A DNA stretch of 64,000 nucleotides, taken from positions 22,040,017-22,104,016 of the forward strand of contig ML679989.1 in the NCBI GenBank assembly GCA_007922225.1. The letters run 5' to 3'. Shown here one piece after another: positions 46,301-55,124 of the stretch. Position numbers and translations under genes: made by a program. This DNA is from Emydura subglobosa. Lineage: Eukaryota; Chordata; Testudines; Chelidae. The notes below the pieces were generated by a model. That model was not told the DNA's origin. It did no database searches and was given only the letters and a program-made list of their open reading frames with translations. The first letter of the stretch is position 1, and every line of letters begins with the position of its first letter.

Positions 46301-49300
46301 CCCTTCAGGCTAGGTTAGCAGCAGTCGCTGCGATCTGCCAGGACTGCCGGGGCTCCTGGGAACCGAGTCAGTGTCTAGAGAGCGACTAGTGTCCACTGCG
46401 CCAACCTCCCCATTGCCACTGGCAACCGCAGCAGCCTCAGCTTTCGCCTAGGTCGGATGTCACTCAGGGCCCCCAGATGAGGCACAGGAGGGGAAGAGCC
46501 TCACCCAAGGGGACAGCGAGTCAGTAGCAGAGCCCACAAAACTGTTCACACTATTTGTTTACTGGTCCCCTTCCTACTCTCCCAGGCCCTGCACATTCAT
46601 TCCCCCTGCTGGGATGACAGCACGTGGCTTGGGCCTAGGTCAGAAATCTCAGTGAGGGAGAGCTCAGGAGAGGGAACTGCATTGGGGTCTGTTACAAGAG
46701 GCGCGGGTGAGGGTCTGTGGCCTGCGATGCGCCGGGGGTCAGACTAGCTGATCACAATGGTCCCTTCTGGCCTTAAAAGTCTGTGTATCCAGAGATTGCT
46801 TTGTAAAGTCACCTCCAACTCTCCCTCACTCCCCAGCCACACCCTCGTCCCTATGCAACCTGCCCACAACCTCCAGAACACCTGCGCCCCTTTGCTGATT
46901 TCTATGTACCTCTGTGAGCCATGAAACTGCACTAAGCCCTGAAAAGAGAACAAAAGAGCTCGACTAATGAAGGTCACAAGGATAACCAGCCAGTTGGAGA
47001 AGGGCCAGACTGAGCACTCCGGATGGCCCAAAGCCCCACACACAGGACTCACAACCTTCTGTGCTTTATAGACACTAAGACGTTTCAGACCCAGAATCCT
47101 TCCCCACAGCTTCTGGCTGGAAGGCCTTACAGTTCTAGACACAGAGGCGGAGGGGGAGAGTCAGCGTATCAGAGCTCAACGGAAGATTTTCCCAGCTGGA
47201 GACTGAATGGGGCCCATCCTGGGTGAGTGAATAAACCCTCCAGAGCAAGAGCTGCATGCCCTTTACCTTCACAGTGCAGTCCTTGGAGCAGGATGCAAAC
47301 AGGTAGCCAGTGTGGGAGAAGCTGAGGTGTAAGACTTGATCATTGTGCTCCGTCAGGGTCTGCACTTCAACACAGGGGATGGTGTCATAGAGCCTCTGGA
47401 ACTCCTCGCACCAGGAAACGGCAGCTGCAGCACAGGCAGGCAGGAGGGAGGAGTCAAAGCTCAGCATAGGTGGACACCACAAAGCCACGACTTGTCTATA
47501 CCAGAAACTTAAGATTTCTCACCAGCATTAGCAACGTCAGGAGCCCTAGTGTGGACAAGCCTGCCATGGCCGCAGCCATTGTTATTTAGATTTGCTCTAT
47601 GCAGCTTAATAAACACAAGGAAACACATTGGAAGGATTTTAACTCGGACACATTGCTGGGTTCTAAGCCACCTGTAACCATACAGCAAGATGCAGGGCAT
47701 CACTATGGAGAGCCCAATGAAAACCGCGGCTCAGGGCTCAGCGGTGGGCAAAGGTACAAATCAGATGTTGTGATGCGTAAGGAATGGGAGAGAAGCTAGT
47801 GAGAATATTACACCATCATAGAATCATAGAACCAGGGTGTTAGAAGGGACCACAAGGGTCACCTAGTCTAACCCCCGGCCAAGATGCAGGATTTGTTGTG
47901 TCTAAACCATCCAAGACAGTACTCTTCTTACAGTTATATATGTCAATTGGAAATCCTCATCTGGACTGCTGAGTTCTGTTCTGGTCCCTCTGTCAACGAG
48001 AGGTCCAGAAATGATCTGTGCTCTGAAGAGGCTTCTACAGTAGTCACTCATTAGTAACAACATATTGGTGCCCTTTTGCTATGCTGCTCCTAAGTGGCTT
48101 TTGCTATTATGGAGAGTGTAGACAATTCACAGTAGGGAAAGCGTTCCCAGCGGAAATGTTGCTTGTAAGCGGCGGTTGCTCTTACAAGGTGTTGCTGCAA
48201 ACAAGCGTCTACTGAATATGAAGTGAGATTGAAAAGAAAAGGACCTGTTTAATTTAGATAAGAGATGTGACTGAAGTACAAAAATACATCGGCAGCTCTT
48301 CTTTAGTCCCTCAGAATACAAAAGCCGGGGACATTTAGTGAAAATGAGAGGCCACAAATTTAAGACTGAAAAGGAAGATTTTTTTTTTAATATACAAATG
48401 CATAATAAACTGGCCTGCAGAACTCACCGTCACAAGAGGGCCGACAAGGCCAAGGATTCAGAAGAGGATTCAACATTTATATGGGTAATGAGAACATCCA
48501 TGGTTATGTTGGATGGGAGTTCAAAAGTTAGGAATATCAACTCTCCTGCTGCAGGGTATAAAGCAGCCACTGAGGGCTAGAAAGAAACTCATGGGCAGCA
48601 TATTCCACAACTGTTCATTAAGAGAGTCTTCCACTTTCCTCTGTAGTACCGAGGCCCAGCCCCTGCTCGACAGAAGAGTGGGCTAGATGGGTCACAGCTC
48701 TGATCTGGCCTGGCAATTCCACTAATGCCCCTAATAGCAGCAGCCCATGGATTCCATTTACTGAGTCTACAGACATGCTCCTCCTCCCTAGGTTTGAACT
48801 GAAGCCCTGAGATTGTAGCCCCTTGTCAGCATAGGCAGCCTGACGCAGGCAGACCCACCTACTGATCAGACGATGGGTCAGGTGGGGGGGGTCTGCTCCT
48901 TTCCATCAGTTCCCTACTTGCATGATCTCTTTGCAACTCCAATTCAGCCATTAATTTTGTTGGCGGTGTCCTTTGATACCCGTGTCTTGTCACAGGTACA
49001 TCACCTGGACAGAGCAAAACAAGCCAGGACACCAAGTGCTCCAGCTGTTTTGTTTTCAGTCCCCTGCTTGGAGAACACGGAAAGTACCCAGCCAAATTCC
49101 TGGACATACTCTACTGCACTAGTGGGTCAAATGAGAGAATAGCAACTAACAAACAGGTCACTAAGGGTCCAGATAACAGGCAGCCGCCCCACTCTGGAGT
49201 TACACATCCTGAAGGCTGCAGAGTTGAAGCCAAGTGGATTTTTGCAGCCGTTGTTATTTTCCCTCCCCTGAGAATGGGTTCTTTGCTCACTCACTCTTCA

Positions 49301-50678
49301 CAGCAGGACTCTCCTGCCTCACTCAGCTGGAAGGCGGTCAGGCATTCTCTGTCTCTGCCCACTCTCTTTCACAGTGACTGGAACTGACTGCTGTACATGC
49401 TACATGGAGAGGAGCAGGGTGCTGCAGAGGCAGGATGAAGCCTTCGCCTCCCTCCAGGGACTTGTAGGCACCTTGGTGATGCCCAGCCCGAGTCCTCTCA
49501 GCAACAAAGGTCCATCTAAACTAGAAAAGTGACCTGGTGGCAACAACGGTCCTTAGCCCTGGGTCTTCCTTGGCCGGTCCTCAACCAGTGTTTGAAGATG
49601 TTTGGGTGCTAGCCTAGACAAGGCCAAATTGTTTCCAGCACCTTTGGTGAGAGATCTGATGTCTTCTAACATCTCTGTAAAGCATGATAAACACTGGTCC
49701 CTTCCCTGCTTTTCCATTTACACTGGCAGCCAAATGGTTTTCAACCCCAGTAGAGAGTGGCCATGCAGGGCCTATCATTGTCACTGTTACTAAGCTGTTT
49801 TCCCCAGTGTGGATGGATCCCCAAGGTCAAGTCTGACCCACACTTGAAAGCGGATCAGCCATAACACAACAAAACCATAAACATGAGCTTCATTTTACCT
49901 GCTTATTCCCTTTTTAAAGGGCCAACAGCCACCCAGCACCCTGCTCTAAGCACTGTAACAAGCCGAGTGTCATTCTGCAGAGGCATTGCCAAATCTTTAA
50001 TTTAAGAGGTGGGGAAAAAACAAATCTCTGAATTTCCTGCAAATTCTATTCCACAATTTTCAACAGGGCCTGGTGGGCAATAGATCCTTTCACCTCTAGA
50101 TCACTATCTGATGGCTGATGTGAGGTGAACTAGGGATTTCAGTCCACTTGAACATGGAGAAGTGTCCATATCACATCTGAGCTATCCAAGAAGCCTAGGA
50201 GTAAATAATCCACTGGGAGCTGCATGTCCCTCACGCAGCTGGGTGCTTAGATAGTCCAGGGATTGGCCCCTATAGAATCCCATCAGTTAGACATGGGGTC
50301 CATACAGGTCAGGGTGGAGCACACTGGCAGGGCTGCATGGAGGAAATCTTGTACTCCTGCTGCTGCCGCTGACCATGCTGTTTGTTTTGTGAATTAACAG
50401 GACTGTGGTCTACCTGGCAGCTAACCCAGCCCTTTCCAACAGTACCAAATGGAGAACTTAGTAAACGTAGTTACAAATACCAGACCTGGATGTCGTGGCA
50501 CTTCCCGAGAGACCTTGTAGTATCTATAGAACAGCTCCTTCCACAGGAATTCGTCCCGGGCCACCGCATGCCACTGCTGACACACCAACCCCACTGCGAG
50601 CACGTCTGTGTGGTCCAGGTACAGGAAAATCTCATAAAGAATGCTGTCTGGGAGAAGGGGACTACCCCCAACATCCAT
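31111..50678 (-). CDS. FBXW5: FBXW5, complete coding region in eight exons
   Basis: F-box and WD-repeat protein 5 is a substrate receptor of cullin-RING ubiquitin ligases (CUL1 through the F-box, and DDB1-CUL4 contact has been reported). Known substrates include centriole and mTOR-pathway proteins. In transcript order the exons are 50678-50486, 47424-47267, 45816-45642, 45167-45019, 43485-42993, 33728-33581, 32317-32105 and 31357-31111. All have GT-AG ends and compatible phases, totalling 1,776 bp including the TGA (591 residues). The F-box is at residues 3-50; WD-type repeats occupy about 75-240 and 400-580. Human FBXW5 is about 566 residues by recall; the excess lies in an acidic/Ala-rich loop in the fifth exon. 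The gene runs convergently towards TRAF2. The 9.3-kb intron after the fifth exon holds nested retroelements. Confidence 0.97.
31358..32104 (-). other. Last FBXW5 intron
   Basis: GC-rich sequence with no recognised element. Confidence 0.5.
32105..32317 (-). CDS. FBXW5: FBXW5 coding exon 7
   Basis: This 213-bp exon starts after GTGCCCTAG with G completing Arg, then [10 protein letters not shown]. It continues through [37 protein letters not shown] and DVSRDFVA, ending in phase 2 at CCAG|GTGCTC. The cluster is near-identical to mammalian FBXW5. Confidence 0.95.
32318..33580 (-). other. FBXW5 intron
   Basis: No gene or clear repeat was identified. Confidence 0.5.
33581..33728 (-). CDS. FBXW5: FBXW5 coding exon 6
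   Basis: This 148-bp exon follows CCCCTAAAG. GA completes the Gly of [11 protein letters not shown]. It encodes [17 protein letters not shown], then [19 protein letters not shown] and the first two bases of an Arg codon. The donor is ACAG|GTGGGT. Confidence 0.95.
34358..34397. repeat. G-rich tract with quadruplex potential
   Basis: At least five runs of three or more Gs, including a run of about twelve, within 40 bp on the + strand (the template strand for FBXW5). It lies in the large FBXW5 intron. Confidence 0.7.
34575..34767. mobile_element. Short inverted-repeat DNA element
   Basis: The left end GAGGCCCATTCTACACTC and the inverted right end TGGGCTTCTCTACACACA agree imperfectly. The interior (ATCAGTGTAACCACATTG, CAGACAGCACTAGGTC) resembles a repeat I know from turtle DNA. 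It is non-coding. Confidence 0.5.
35125..35285 (+). mobile_element. DIRS-type element terminal segment, + orientation
   Basis: CTCTTCGAGACGTGTTACTCGTGTCC is followed by GAAAGATTCTCCCTGAGCAATACCG and CCCCTGGAGTCGTGCC. The same order appears reverse-complemented at 40425-40645, so the two segments are inverted relative to each other. Confidence 0.55.
35286..36164. other. GC-rich repeat-like block holding the window's longest open frame
   Basis: An open frame of 357 codons runs on the + strand from 34904 to 35977, the longest in the window. It starts before the DIRS terminal segment, reads straight through it, and is dominated by Ser/Pro/Phe from CCTTT/CTCC-rich DNA. I treat it as non-coding. 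Phrases such as CTACTCCGGGTCCCAGCTCAG look like part of an interspersed repeat, family unknown. Confidence 0.45.
36165..36380. mobile_element. DIRS-type terminal/untranslated segment
   Basis: TTCAGTTCCTTCTTGCTGG is followed by GGAATGGACATGAGCAATAC, ATCTCGAAGAAC and a complementary GCTCATGTGGATTCC about 60 bp later, so the segment can fold back on itself. The ATGGACATGAGCA/TCTCGAAGAA motif is shared with the segments at 35125 and 40640. Confidence 0.5.
36400..37256 (-). mobile_element. DIRS-type tyrosine recombinase domain, decayed
   Basis: Two overlapping minus-strand frames (37256-36768 and 36823-36410, joined by a frameshift) read in order [51 protein letters not shown] and then [19 protein letters not shown]. 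The SARRxSEL box, with the catalytic-type Arg, after a helical bundle is typical of tyrosine recombinases carried by DIRS retrotransposons. No RT/RNase H segment sits next to it. DIRS family knowledge is recalled, not searched. Confidence 0.65.
37330..37602. repeat. Non-CR1 flank shared with inverted copy at 9631-9905
   Basis: This lies between the 3' end of CR1 copy B and the DIRS recombinase remnant. Its reverse complement matches 9631-9905 at about 95% by eye; the main difference is a small indel near the AATGCGAAATG/AATGGGAAAGG site. Similarity stops at TGCCAC/GTGGCA. Confidence 0.9.
37603..40098 (-). mobile_element. CR1 LINE copy B (5'-truncated, inactive)
   Basis: Read on the minus strand, the order is: endonuclease C-terminal part ([47 protein letters not shown]); RT N-terminal half at 39332-38619 ([53 protein letters not shown]); the FADDTKLWG box near 38460; and the C-terminal region to 37670. 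Frameshifts separate the blocks. The CR1 3' tail (GGTTGGAAGGAACCTTAGG on the + strand) is at about 37613. It sits inside the large FBXW5 intron in the sense orientation. Confidence 0.93.
40099..40335 (-). mobile_element. DIRS-type gag-like ORF fragment interrupted by CR1 copy B
   Basis: Minus-strand frames read [20 protein letters not shown] and, in an adjacent frame, [16 protein letters not shown], which directly abuts the CR1 endonuclease text VVSICYRPD. The ARTTLQAALDAADSA...AMRRxSWLQ pattern is one I associate with the first ORF of turtle DIRS elements. A G-run lies at 40312-40323. Confidence 0.5.
40425..40645 (-). mobile_element. DIRS-type terminal segment
   Basis: GGTAAGAAGGAACTCAAGAAG, CCTATATACGGCACCAT, GCTAGGGGAAAAACTTTCC and GGAATTGACATGAGCAAGCAC occur in order. 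This is the reverse-complement arrangement of the segment at 35125-35285 and would be the 5' end of the minus-strand DIRS copy. Confidence 0.55.
40646..42992 (-). other. FBXW5 intron, nothing recognised
   Basis: No exon and no confidently named repeat. Many short open frames are present but none is protein-like. Confidence 0.45.
42993..43485 (-). CDS. FBXW5: FBXW5 coding exon 5: linker with acidic loop
   Basis: This 493-bp exon starts [20 protein letters not shown] after GTCAACAG and ends YSPHQI plus one base before GTAAGT. The middle has a five-Ala run (QLAAAAAST) followed by an acidic segment (GSDSEEEE) and a Lys/Pro stretch, then the conserved [14 protein letters not shown] and [14 protein letters not shown]. 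The variable middle part accounts for most of the extra length over the human protein. Confidence 0.95.
43690..43830 (-). repeat. MIR-type SINE
   Basis: CCCATCTTACAGGTGGGGAA, CTGAGGCACAGAGCCAAAGTG and CACACAGCCAGACAGTGGCAG form the reverse complement of the MIR core. It lies in the FBXW5 intron just 5' of coding exon 5. Confidence 0.9.
44195..44320 (-). repeat. MIR-type SINE
   Basis: CCAATGAGGAAACTGAGGCACAG, then GTCACTGCGAGTCC and CTGGCGCTCAGATCC, match the MIR core on the minus strand but are more diverged than the copy at 43690. Confidence 0.7.
44321..45018 (-). other. FBXW5 intron, nothing recognised
   Basis: No exon or named repeat was identified. Confidence 0.4.
45019..45167 (-). CDS. 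FBXW5: FBXW5 coding exon 4: WD repeat
   Basis: This 149-bp exon follows a TTCCCCACAG acceptor and completes a Glu codon. It encodes [19 protein letters not shown], then [18 protein letters not shown] and LNNAFQ. The donor is CAG|GTGCGT, phase 0. Confidence 0.95.
45168..45641 (-). other. FBXW5 intron between coding exons 3 and 4
   Basis: No recognisable element was seen. Confidence 0.45.
45642..45816 (-). CDS. FBXW5: FBXW5 coding exon 3: WD repeat
   Basis: This 175-bp exon runs from [13 protein letters not shown] to GEIAVISL plus one base, with acceptor TCCTCAG and donor [19 protein letters not shown] and [14 protein letters not shown] match the FBXW5 core. It begins in phase 0 and ends in phase 1. 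Confidence 0.95.
45817..47266 (-). other. FBXW5 intron between coding exons 2 and 3
   Basis: A weak MIR-like stretch (GATGAGGCACAGGAGGGGAAG then CAGCGAGTCAGTAGCAGAGCC) lies at about 46470-46545 on the minus strand. Nothing else was recognised. Confidence 0.4.
47267..47424 (-). CDS. FBXW5: FBXW5 coding exon 2: first WD repeat
   Basis: This 158-bp exon follows a TGTGCTGCAG acceptor. G+CT completes an Ala codon, giving the conserved P-A-A-x-S-W junction. It encodes [18 protein letters not shown], then [12 protein letters not shown] and [11 protein letters not shown], a WD repeat. The donor is AAG|GTAAAG, phase 0. Confidence 0.95.
47490..47562. mobile_element. Very short inverted-repeat element
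   Basis: The left end CTTGTCTATACCAG and the inverted right end CTTGTCCACACTAGG enclose about 45 bp. It shares the terminal motif of the other CTTGTCTACACTAG elements. Confidence 0.55.
47816..47925 (-). mobile_element. CR1 3'-end fragment
   Basis: ATCATAGAATCATAGAACCA followed by GGGACCACAAGGGTCACCTAG and AACCATCCAAGACAG is the reverse complement of a CR1 3' end with its tandem ATCATAGA tail. Confidence 0.85.
47941..48725 (+). mobile_element. Older CR1 3' region
   Basis: CTCATCTGGACTGCTGAGTTC, then GAGAGGCCACAAATTTAAGAC, CTGGCCTGCAGAACTCACCG and GGGCTAGATGGGTCACAGCTC match the C-terminal and 3' UTR order of an older CR1 lineage on the + strand. The translation is heavily broken. It abuts the opposite-strand fragment at 47816. 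Confidence 0.7.
48726..49505 (-). other. FBXW5 intron, nothing recognised
   Basis: No exon or clear repeat was seen. Confidence 0.4.
49506..49626. mobile_element. Short inverted-repeat DNA element
   Basis: The left end AAAGGTCCATCTAAACTAG and the inverted right end TTGGCCTTGTCTAGGCTAG pair imperfectly. The interior is non-coding. Confidence 0.5.
49627..50485 (-). other. FBXW5 intron next to coding exon 1
   Basis: No recognised feature. Confidence 0.4.
50486..50678 (-). CDS. FBXW5: FBXW5 coding exon 1: start codon and F-box
   Basis: This exon has 193 coding bases from the ATG at 50678-50676. The start [12 protein letters not shown] aligns with the conserved vertebrate start. The F-box follows, with [24 protein letters not shown] and [13 protein letters not shown], ending VPRHP plus the first base of the next codon. 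The donor is CCAG|GTCTGG. Acceptor candidates lie just upstream (TTTTCAG about 30 bp and GTGACAG about 9 bp before the ATG), consistent with a non-coding exon further 5'. Confidence 0.95.
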
Positions 50679-51354
50679 AGTGTCATTCTGTCACCAAAGG
50701 GCTCTGAAAACAAACACAGGGGAGAATTTGGTGTCTGCTCATCACAGAAGGTGGAAACGTCCCAGTTTGGGGGCCTGCAAGATTCTCCTGTCAGAGCAAG
50801 TTATTCAGAGTCATAAAGGAAGTAACAGCAGCTTTTTACAGGCAGCAGCAAACACATACATGGGTGAGAGATTTTTCAAATTCACATTGCCAGTCACTGG
50901 TGTTTATACCAGAACAATATTGGGTGTGTTGTGGTTTGGTTTTTTTAAATTCTCTTCCATTTGATCCTTAATGATTTTCTACTATTTTTTGTCTCCAAAC
51001 AGAAAATGCTTTCTCAATGGATTTTCAACTTCTATTTTTTAAATGTAGCAACTCTTTAAAGATAAGAGTACTGAGACAGACACTAACATTTATTATGAAA
51101 TTGTTCACATGTGGGAGATCAGCCACACCAAACAGATGCCCCAATCCTGCAAATGCTCACACACAGGCCTAGCTTTATTCATGCACACATAGTGACCCCA
51201 AGCACAGGCTGTCAGCAGCTTTGAACCTGGGACTTTCAGCATGAGAGCACAACCCCTGGTACTCCAATAAAGGACAAGGTCTATTAGCTGGCAGACAGCT
51301 ACCCTCTGTGGGGGCCACCCCAGATGTGGGTGGTAATGCATGTCACTTTACAAA

Positions 51355-51485
51355 CTTGTAGCACAGCTATAGCTGTGTTGGTCCCAGAATATTAGCGAGA
51401 CAGAGCTGTGTGGCTCAAAAGCTTGTCTCTCTCATCAACAGAAGTTGGTCCAATAATGCATATTACCTTACCCACCTTGTCACTT
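51355..51485 (-). repeat. Foldback repeat family 1, copy 2 (partial)
   Basis: GTTGGTCCCAGAATATTAGCGAG is the inverse of the tail of the 12480 copy, followed by AGCTTGTCTCTCTCATCAACAG and AAGTTGGTCCAATA. Only one arm plus the tail is retained. Confidence 0.8.
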
Positions 51486-51949
51486 TACAACCTTGTTCTA
51501 TACCCTCCTCAGGGAGGGGTCTATGTTTTGACACTGAATGTCCTGGGTTCAACCTCAGCTATTGGCCGAAGGTGGAAGCTATTATAGAACTGGCACCTAA
51601 GCAGACCCGAACTCTAGGACAGCTCAGACACTCACAAAAAGCTTACCCTGTGGGGAGGTAACATATAACACATTTGTAAAGGGTGCTGTGTGTCTTGCTC
51701 TCTGGGTGGTCCACAGAAGACGCATGGCCTACTACTGCTGATGATTAACAGACCTAGTCCTTTAACTCAGGATGCTCCAGGTTTAACACTGCTGATGGCT
51801 CATCGTGGACTGTGACTTCAATGGAATACTCACATGTAGTCAGAATTTGCTGCTACTTCTTCACATTTAGGGTCTGATCCTGCTTCCACTGAATTCACCA
51901 GGAGGAGGGTTGAGCCCTGAGTCTTTTTCAATTTTCTGCTTTACTTTAA

Positions 51950-52165
51950 TAACACTATGCATGCCTATAGCACCTTTCATCTTGGGATCTCAAACACCTT
52001 TACAAACATTCATTAACTCTCACCCCACTCCTGTGAGACAGGTATGTCCATTTTACAGCTGGGGAAACTGAAGCACACAGCAGTGACTTGGCTAATGCCA
52101 CACAGTGAATTAATAGCAGAACCAGGAAGAGAACTCAAAGGAGTTCTGAATTCTACTCTCCTGCA
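51950..52165 (-). repeat. MIR-type SINE
   Basis: GTCCATTTTACAGCTGGGGAA, CTGAAGCACACAGCAGTGACT and CACACAGTGAATTAATAGCAG form a MIR-like core on the minus strand. The preceding CACCTTTCATCTTGGGATCTC looks like its 3' region. Confidence 0.75.
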
Positions 52166-52289
52166 TTGATGATATTCCTTCTTTGCTCTTTCATCTTGAT
52201 GGACCAGAGTTGTATTTCAAAGACAACGATATGGACTGTAGAAGGCCGCAGCCAACTGAGAACTCTTTGTAATCTGGAGTAACTGGTTA

Positions 52290-52486
52290 CACACAAAAAC
52301 AACGAGAGTCCTGTAGCATCTTAAAGACTAACAAATTTCTGTGGGCATCAGCTTTTGTGGGCTGCAACCCACTTCGTCAAGTGCATCCCACGAAAGCTGA
52401 TGCCCACAGAAATCTGTTCGTCTTTAAGGTGCTACAGGACTCTTGTTGTTTTTGCTGTATACAGACTAACACGGCTACCCCTCTGG
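52290..52486 (+). repeat. Palindromic foldback repeat, family 2
   Basis: A left arm (52295-52361: AGAGTCCTGTAGCATCTTAAAG, then TGTGGGCATCAGC) and a right arm (52387-52453: GCTGATGCCCACAGAAATCTG, then AAGGTGCTACAGGACTCTTG) are inverted copies of about 67 bp with few mismatches. The loop is about 25 bp. A tail follows (TACAGACTAACACGGCTACCC). It lies in the intron between the putative FBXW5 first exon and the ATG exon. Confidence 0.9.
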
Positions 52487-52769
52487 GTAAACACACACAT
52501 TTTTACTCACACTTAGTAACAGCCCCTCTAAAGTTTGAAATTGACAGTTCTCAGTGACAGCTGACCTTCTCTACTGTGTGCACCCGCCCTACCTCATACT
52601 GGCTGCACTGCTCCTGGGGCTGGGCTACAGCTGGAAAGAGAGAGCCCCTCCTGTGCCATTTGTCTAGGCTAATGATCCCAGAGGCAGACTGCACGGACTG
52701 GGCAAGATGAAGGCGCCCCAGAGCCCACCTCTGCGCTGGGGGCTGACACACGCTTCCCCCGTCACCTCA

Positions 52770-53300
52770 GCTGCACCGCGGCTCGGGCAGTAGCCCCACC
52801 GCAGGTTGAACGGAGCGTGGTGAAAAGCCCCCGCGGGCAGCGCCTTGCCCACGGCAGGGCAGCCCTGCTCCCAGCGCCGGCGCAGACCGGCGGGTCTATG
52901 TCTCGCACAGAGAGCGAGGCAGGCCAGACATCAACCCCGCCGCCGCGTGCTGCCAGCGCCGGGCACGTACCGCGCGTGGCCATGCGGGGCGGGCGGGCGG
53001 CTCCCCCCGGGGGCACAGCGCGGGGCGGGGGCACGGCGGGGGCAGCGGGGCTCGCCTGCCCCCTTCTATTAGCAGACCCGCCCCAAGCCCCCACCGCCAC
53101 AGCCAGCGCCAGCGGGACCCCAGCCCTGCCCCGGCCACGAGCCAGCGCCCCCCAGCTGCAGGCGCCCCGCCCGGGCGAGGGTCCCCCCCGCCGCAATCTC
53201 CCACCTCAGCTCTACTGCTCCAGGCCTCGCCGCGCCGCAGTCGCTTCCGGCCCTCTCGCCGTTCGCTTCCGCTCCGGCCGCTCTAGCCCCTCTCCATGGT
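52770..53300 (-). promoter_or_regulatory. FBXW5: CpG-rich promoter and probable non-coding first exon of FBXW5
   Basis: This block is very GC- and CpG-dense, unlike its flanks. On the minus strand a strong donor (CGCGCG|GTACGTG) lies at 52971/52970, which would end a 5' UTR exon and splice to the exon carrying the FBXW5 ATG at 50678. No TATA box is evident, as usual for CpG-island promoters. Long open frames here on both strands are low-complexity consequences of GC content. The transcription start itself is inferred. Confidence 0.7.
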
Positions 53301-53789
53301 CCGTTCCCGTAGCCACACCCCCAGACCTCCCCAGGCCAGATTGTTCCATCCCAGACCCTGCCCAGGCCCAGGCCTGACTAATGGAGCCCAGCATCATCCA
53401 TGCCGGGAAGCCGCCTCCTGGACGTGGCTGTCCCACTGCTGCGCTCCCAGTCCGTTCCCTGCTGGCCCTGGGTGGCTGAGCCAGGCCTGTCCTCTGCTGC
53501 TGTCTCTCGGCCCGGGGGTCGGGCTGAGGCAGAGGAAGCAGGCTCTGAGCTGCAAAAACCTGGACAGGTGCAGCTCCAGGCCCGTCATTAATGCAAATTA
53601 ATGTAGAGTATGCAAAACAATGACATAATTTGCATGGCATTAAACTAACAAGCAAAGGGGGAGGTGGGCACTCAGTCAGCATAAAATCATGGTGTCAAGA
53701 GCAAAATTAATCAAGCCAGCCAGGGCCGAGGTGTGACAAAGCTCTTTAATTGCCTGGACGCCAACTCTGGGGCCTGGCAAATAAACCTG
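53301..53789. other. Upstream flank of FBXW5, nothing recognised
   Basis: CpG density falls off here. No gene was seen. Confidence 0.4.
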
Positions 53790-54015
53790 TGAGAGGCAGT
53801 CTAGGCTAGTGGACAGTGAATTCAAGTGGGACTCAGCAGAGCTATGTTATTCCTGCCTATAAAGCAGGTACCACTGGCCTGCTGGGTGACCTTGTGCAAG
53901 TCACTTTAACTATTCTGTGCCTCAGTTTCCCCATCTGTAAAATGCTACTGACCTCCTTTGTAAAATGCTTTGAGATGTACAGATAAAAAGCATTGAGCTA
54001 GGTGTTATTATTTAG
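53790..54015 (+). repeat. MIR-type SINE, nearly full length
   Basis: CAGTCTAGGCTAGTGGACAG, GGGTGACCTTGTGCAAGTCAC, CTCAGTTTCCCCATCTGTAA and GCTTTGAGATGTACAGATAA occur in the expected order of a complete MIR (tRNA-like head, core, LINE-like tail). Confidence 0.93.
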
Positions 54016-54109
54016 GAAAGCTCATGGGCAAAAGAAGGGGAGAGGTACACGCTGACATCTTGGAAGTAAATGATCCTCAATGCTTATGGATAAACGTTCT
54101 AACAAAGCA

Positions 54110-55080
54110 CAAGAGGGGGTGTCACGCTGTCTAGAATGGCTCACAACTGTGTGCCGACCTCAGGGCAGACACCGCAAACTAGTGGTGGTTCTATAATTAG
54201 ATTTCACCAAACCAGTAACAAATGTGAACTCTTGGGTCACTCGAACATTCTTACCATGGAGTCACAGACATTCCCTTTATTAGACTCTCCCATCTGTTTT
54301 GCCACCCAGACAATCTGGACTTAGTGATAAATGGTCACTTACACCAAATGTCATACCACATTCAGGTTGCTTCCACTTACCCCAGATCAACTGGTATCCT
54401 AGTTCTTACACCAAAGACAACACCTGTAGTCAGTCCTGTAATAAACTATCTCACAGTTTATTAACTAGGAGAAAGGAATAAGAGAGTTATTTACAAGTTA
54501 AAGCAAGCAAACATACACACAAATGAGTTACCATCTAGATCCTGAGAGTGACAGAGTTGTAGGGAACTCAGTAGGCAGCCCCAGAGGATCTCTGGCCTTT
54601 CAGAGTTCAAACAGCCAAAATGATGTCAGGGATTTTCATTCCCTTCTCCCAGAGTTCAAGATGATGAGAGATGTTCACATCTTCTCTTCATGGGTGGGCA
54701 GGGTAGCAAGTAACAATGTCTTTTGTTCTCTGATGTTCCACAATAGTTTGCCTGGTTTTGTTGGGCCTTCTTTTGTTGGGCAGGTGCTAACACCTCCTGT
54801 GGCAAACTAGCATTTCATACTTGGGAACGTGTCTCTCCGGACTGGGAGAGTTTACAGTTACAGAGCAAACACTTAAATATTACCTTGTAACATGGGATAT
54901 CAGTATTGTAAGTGAGATTAATACATGCAGCAACATAAAAGCTAAACACTAAATATATTCTTATCAGACTAATACCTATTCTGAACAGAACTAACGCATG
55001 GGTGAACTGGTCTGGTCTCCAGCTACAAGGTTGTCAGTTATTAGCTAATGCCTGCAGCTAGCGTCACCAGGGGTACTAGT
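54110..55080. mobile_element. Probable LTR-like interspersed repeat, unnamed
   Basis: This AT-rich, non-coding block of about 1 kb begins near TGTCACGCTGTCTAG. It contains TTTATTAACTAGGAGAAAGG and TTACAAGTTAAAGCAAGC, the style of LTR-like elements I associate with turtle DNA. Boundaries and family are uncertain. Short open frames are not protein-like. Confidence 0.35.
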
Positions 55081-55124
55081 TGGTGTCTGCTAAAGGCCAT
55101 CAAATCATACTAGTGAAGAGGACC

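Noticed and set aside
52817..53377. Long open frames on both strands in the CpG-rich block
   Set aside because: High-GC DNA has few stop codons. The translations are Ala/Pro/Gly/Arg low complexity, and the block is better explained as the FBXW5 promoter.
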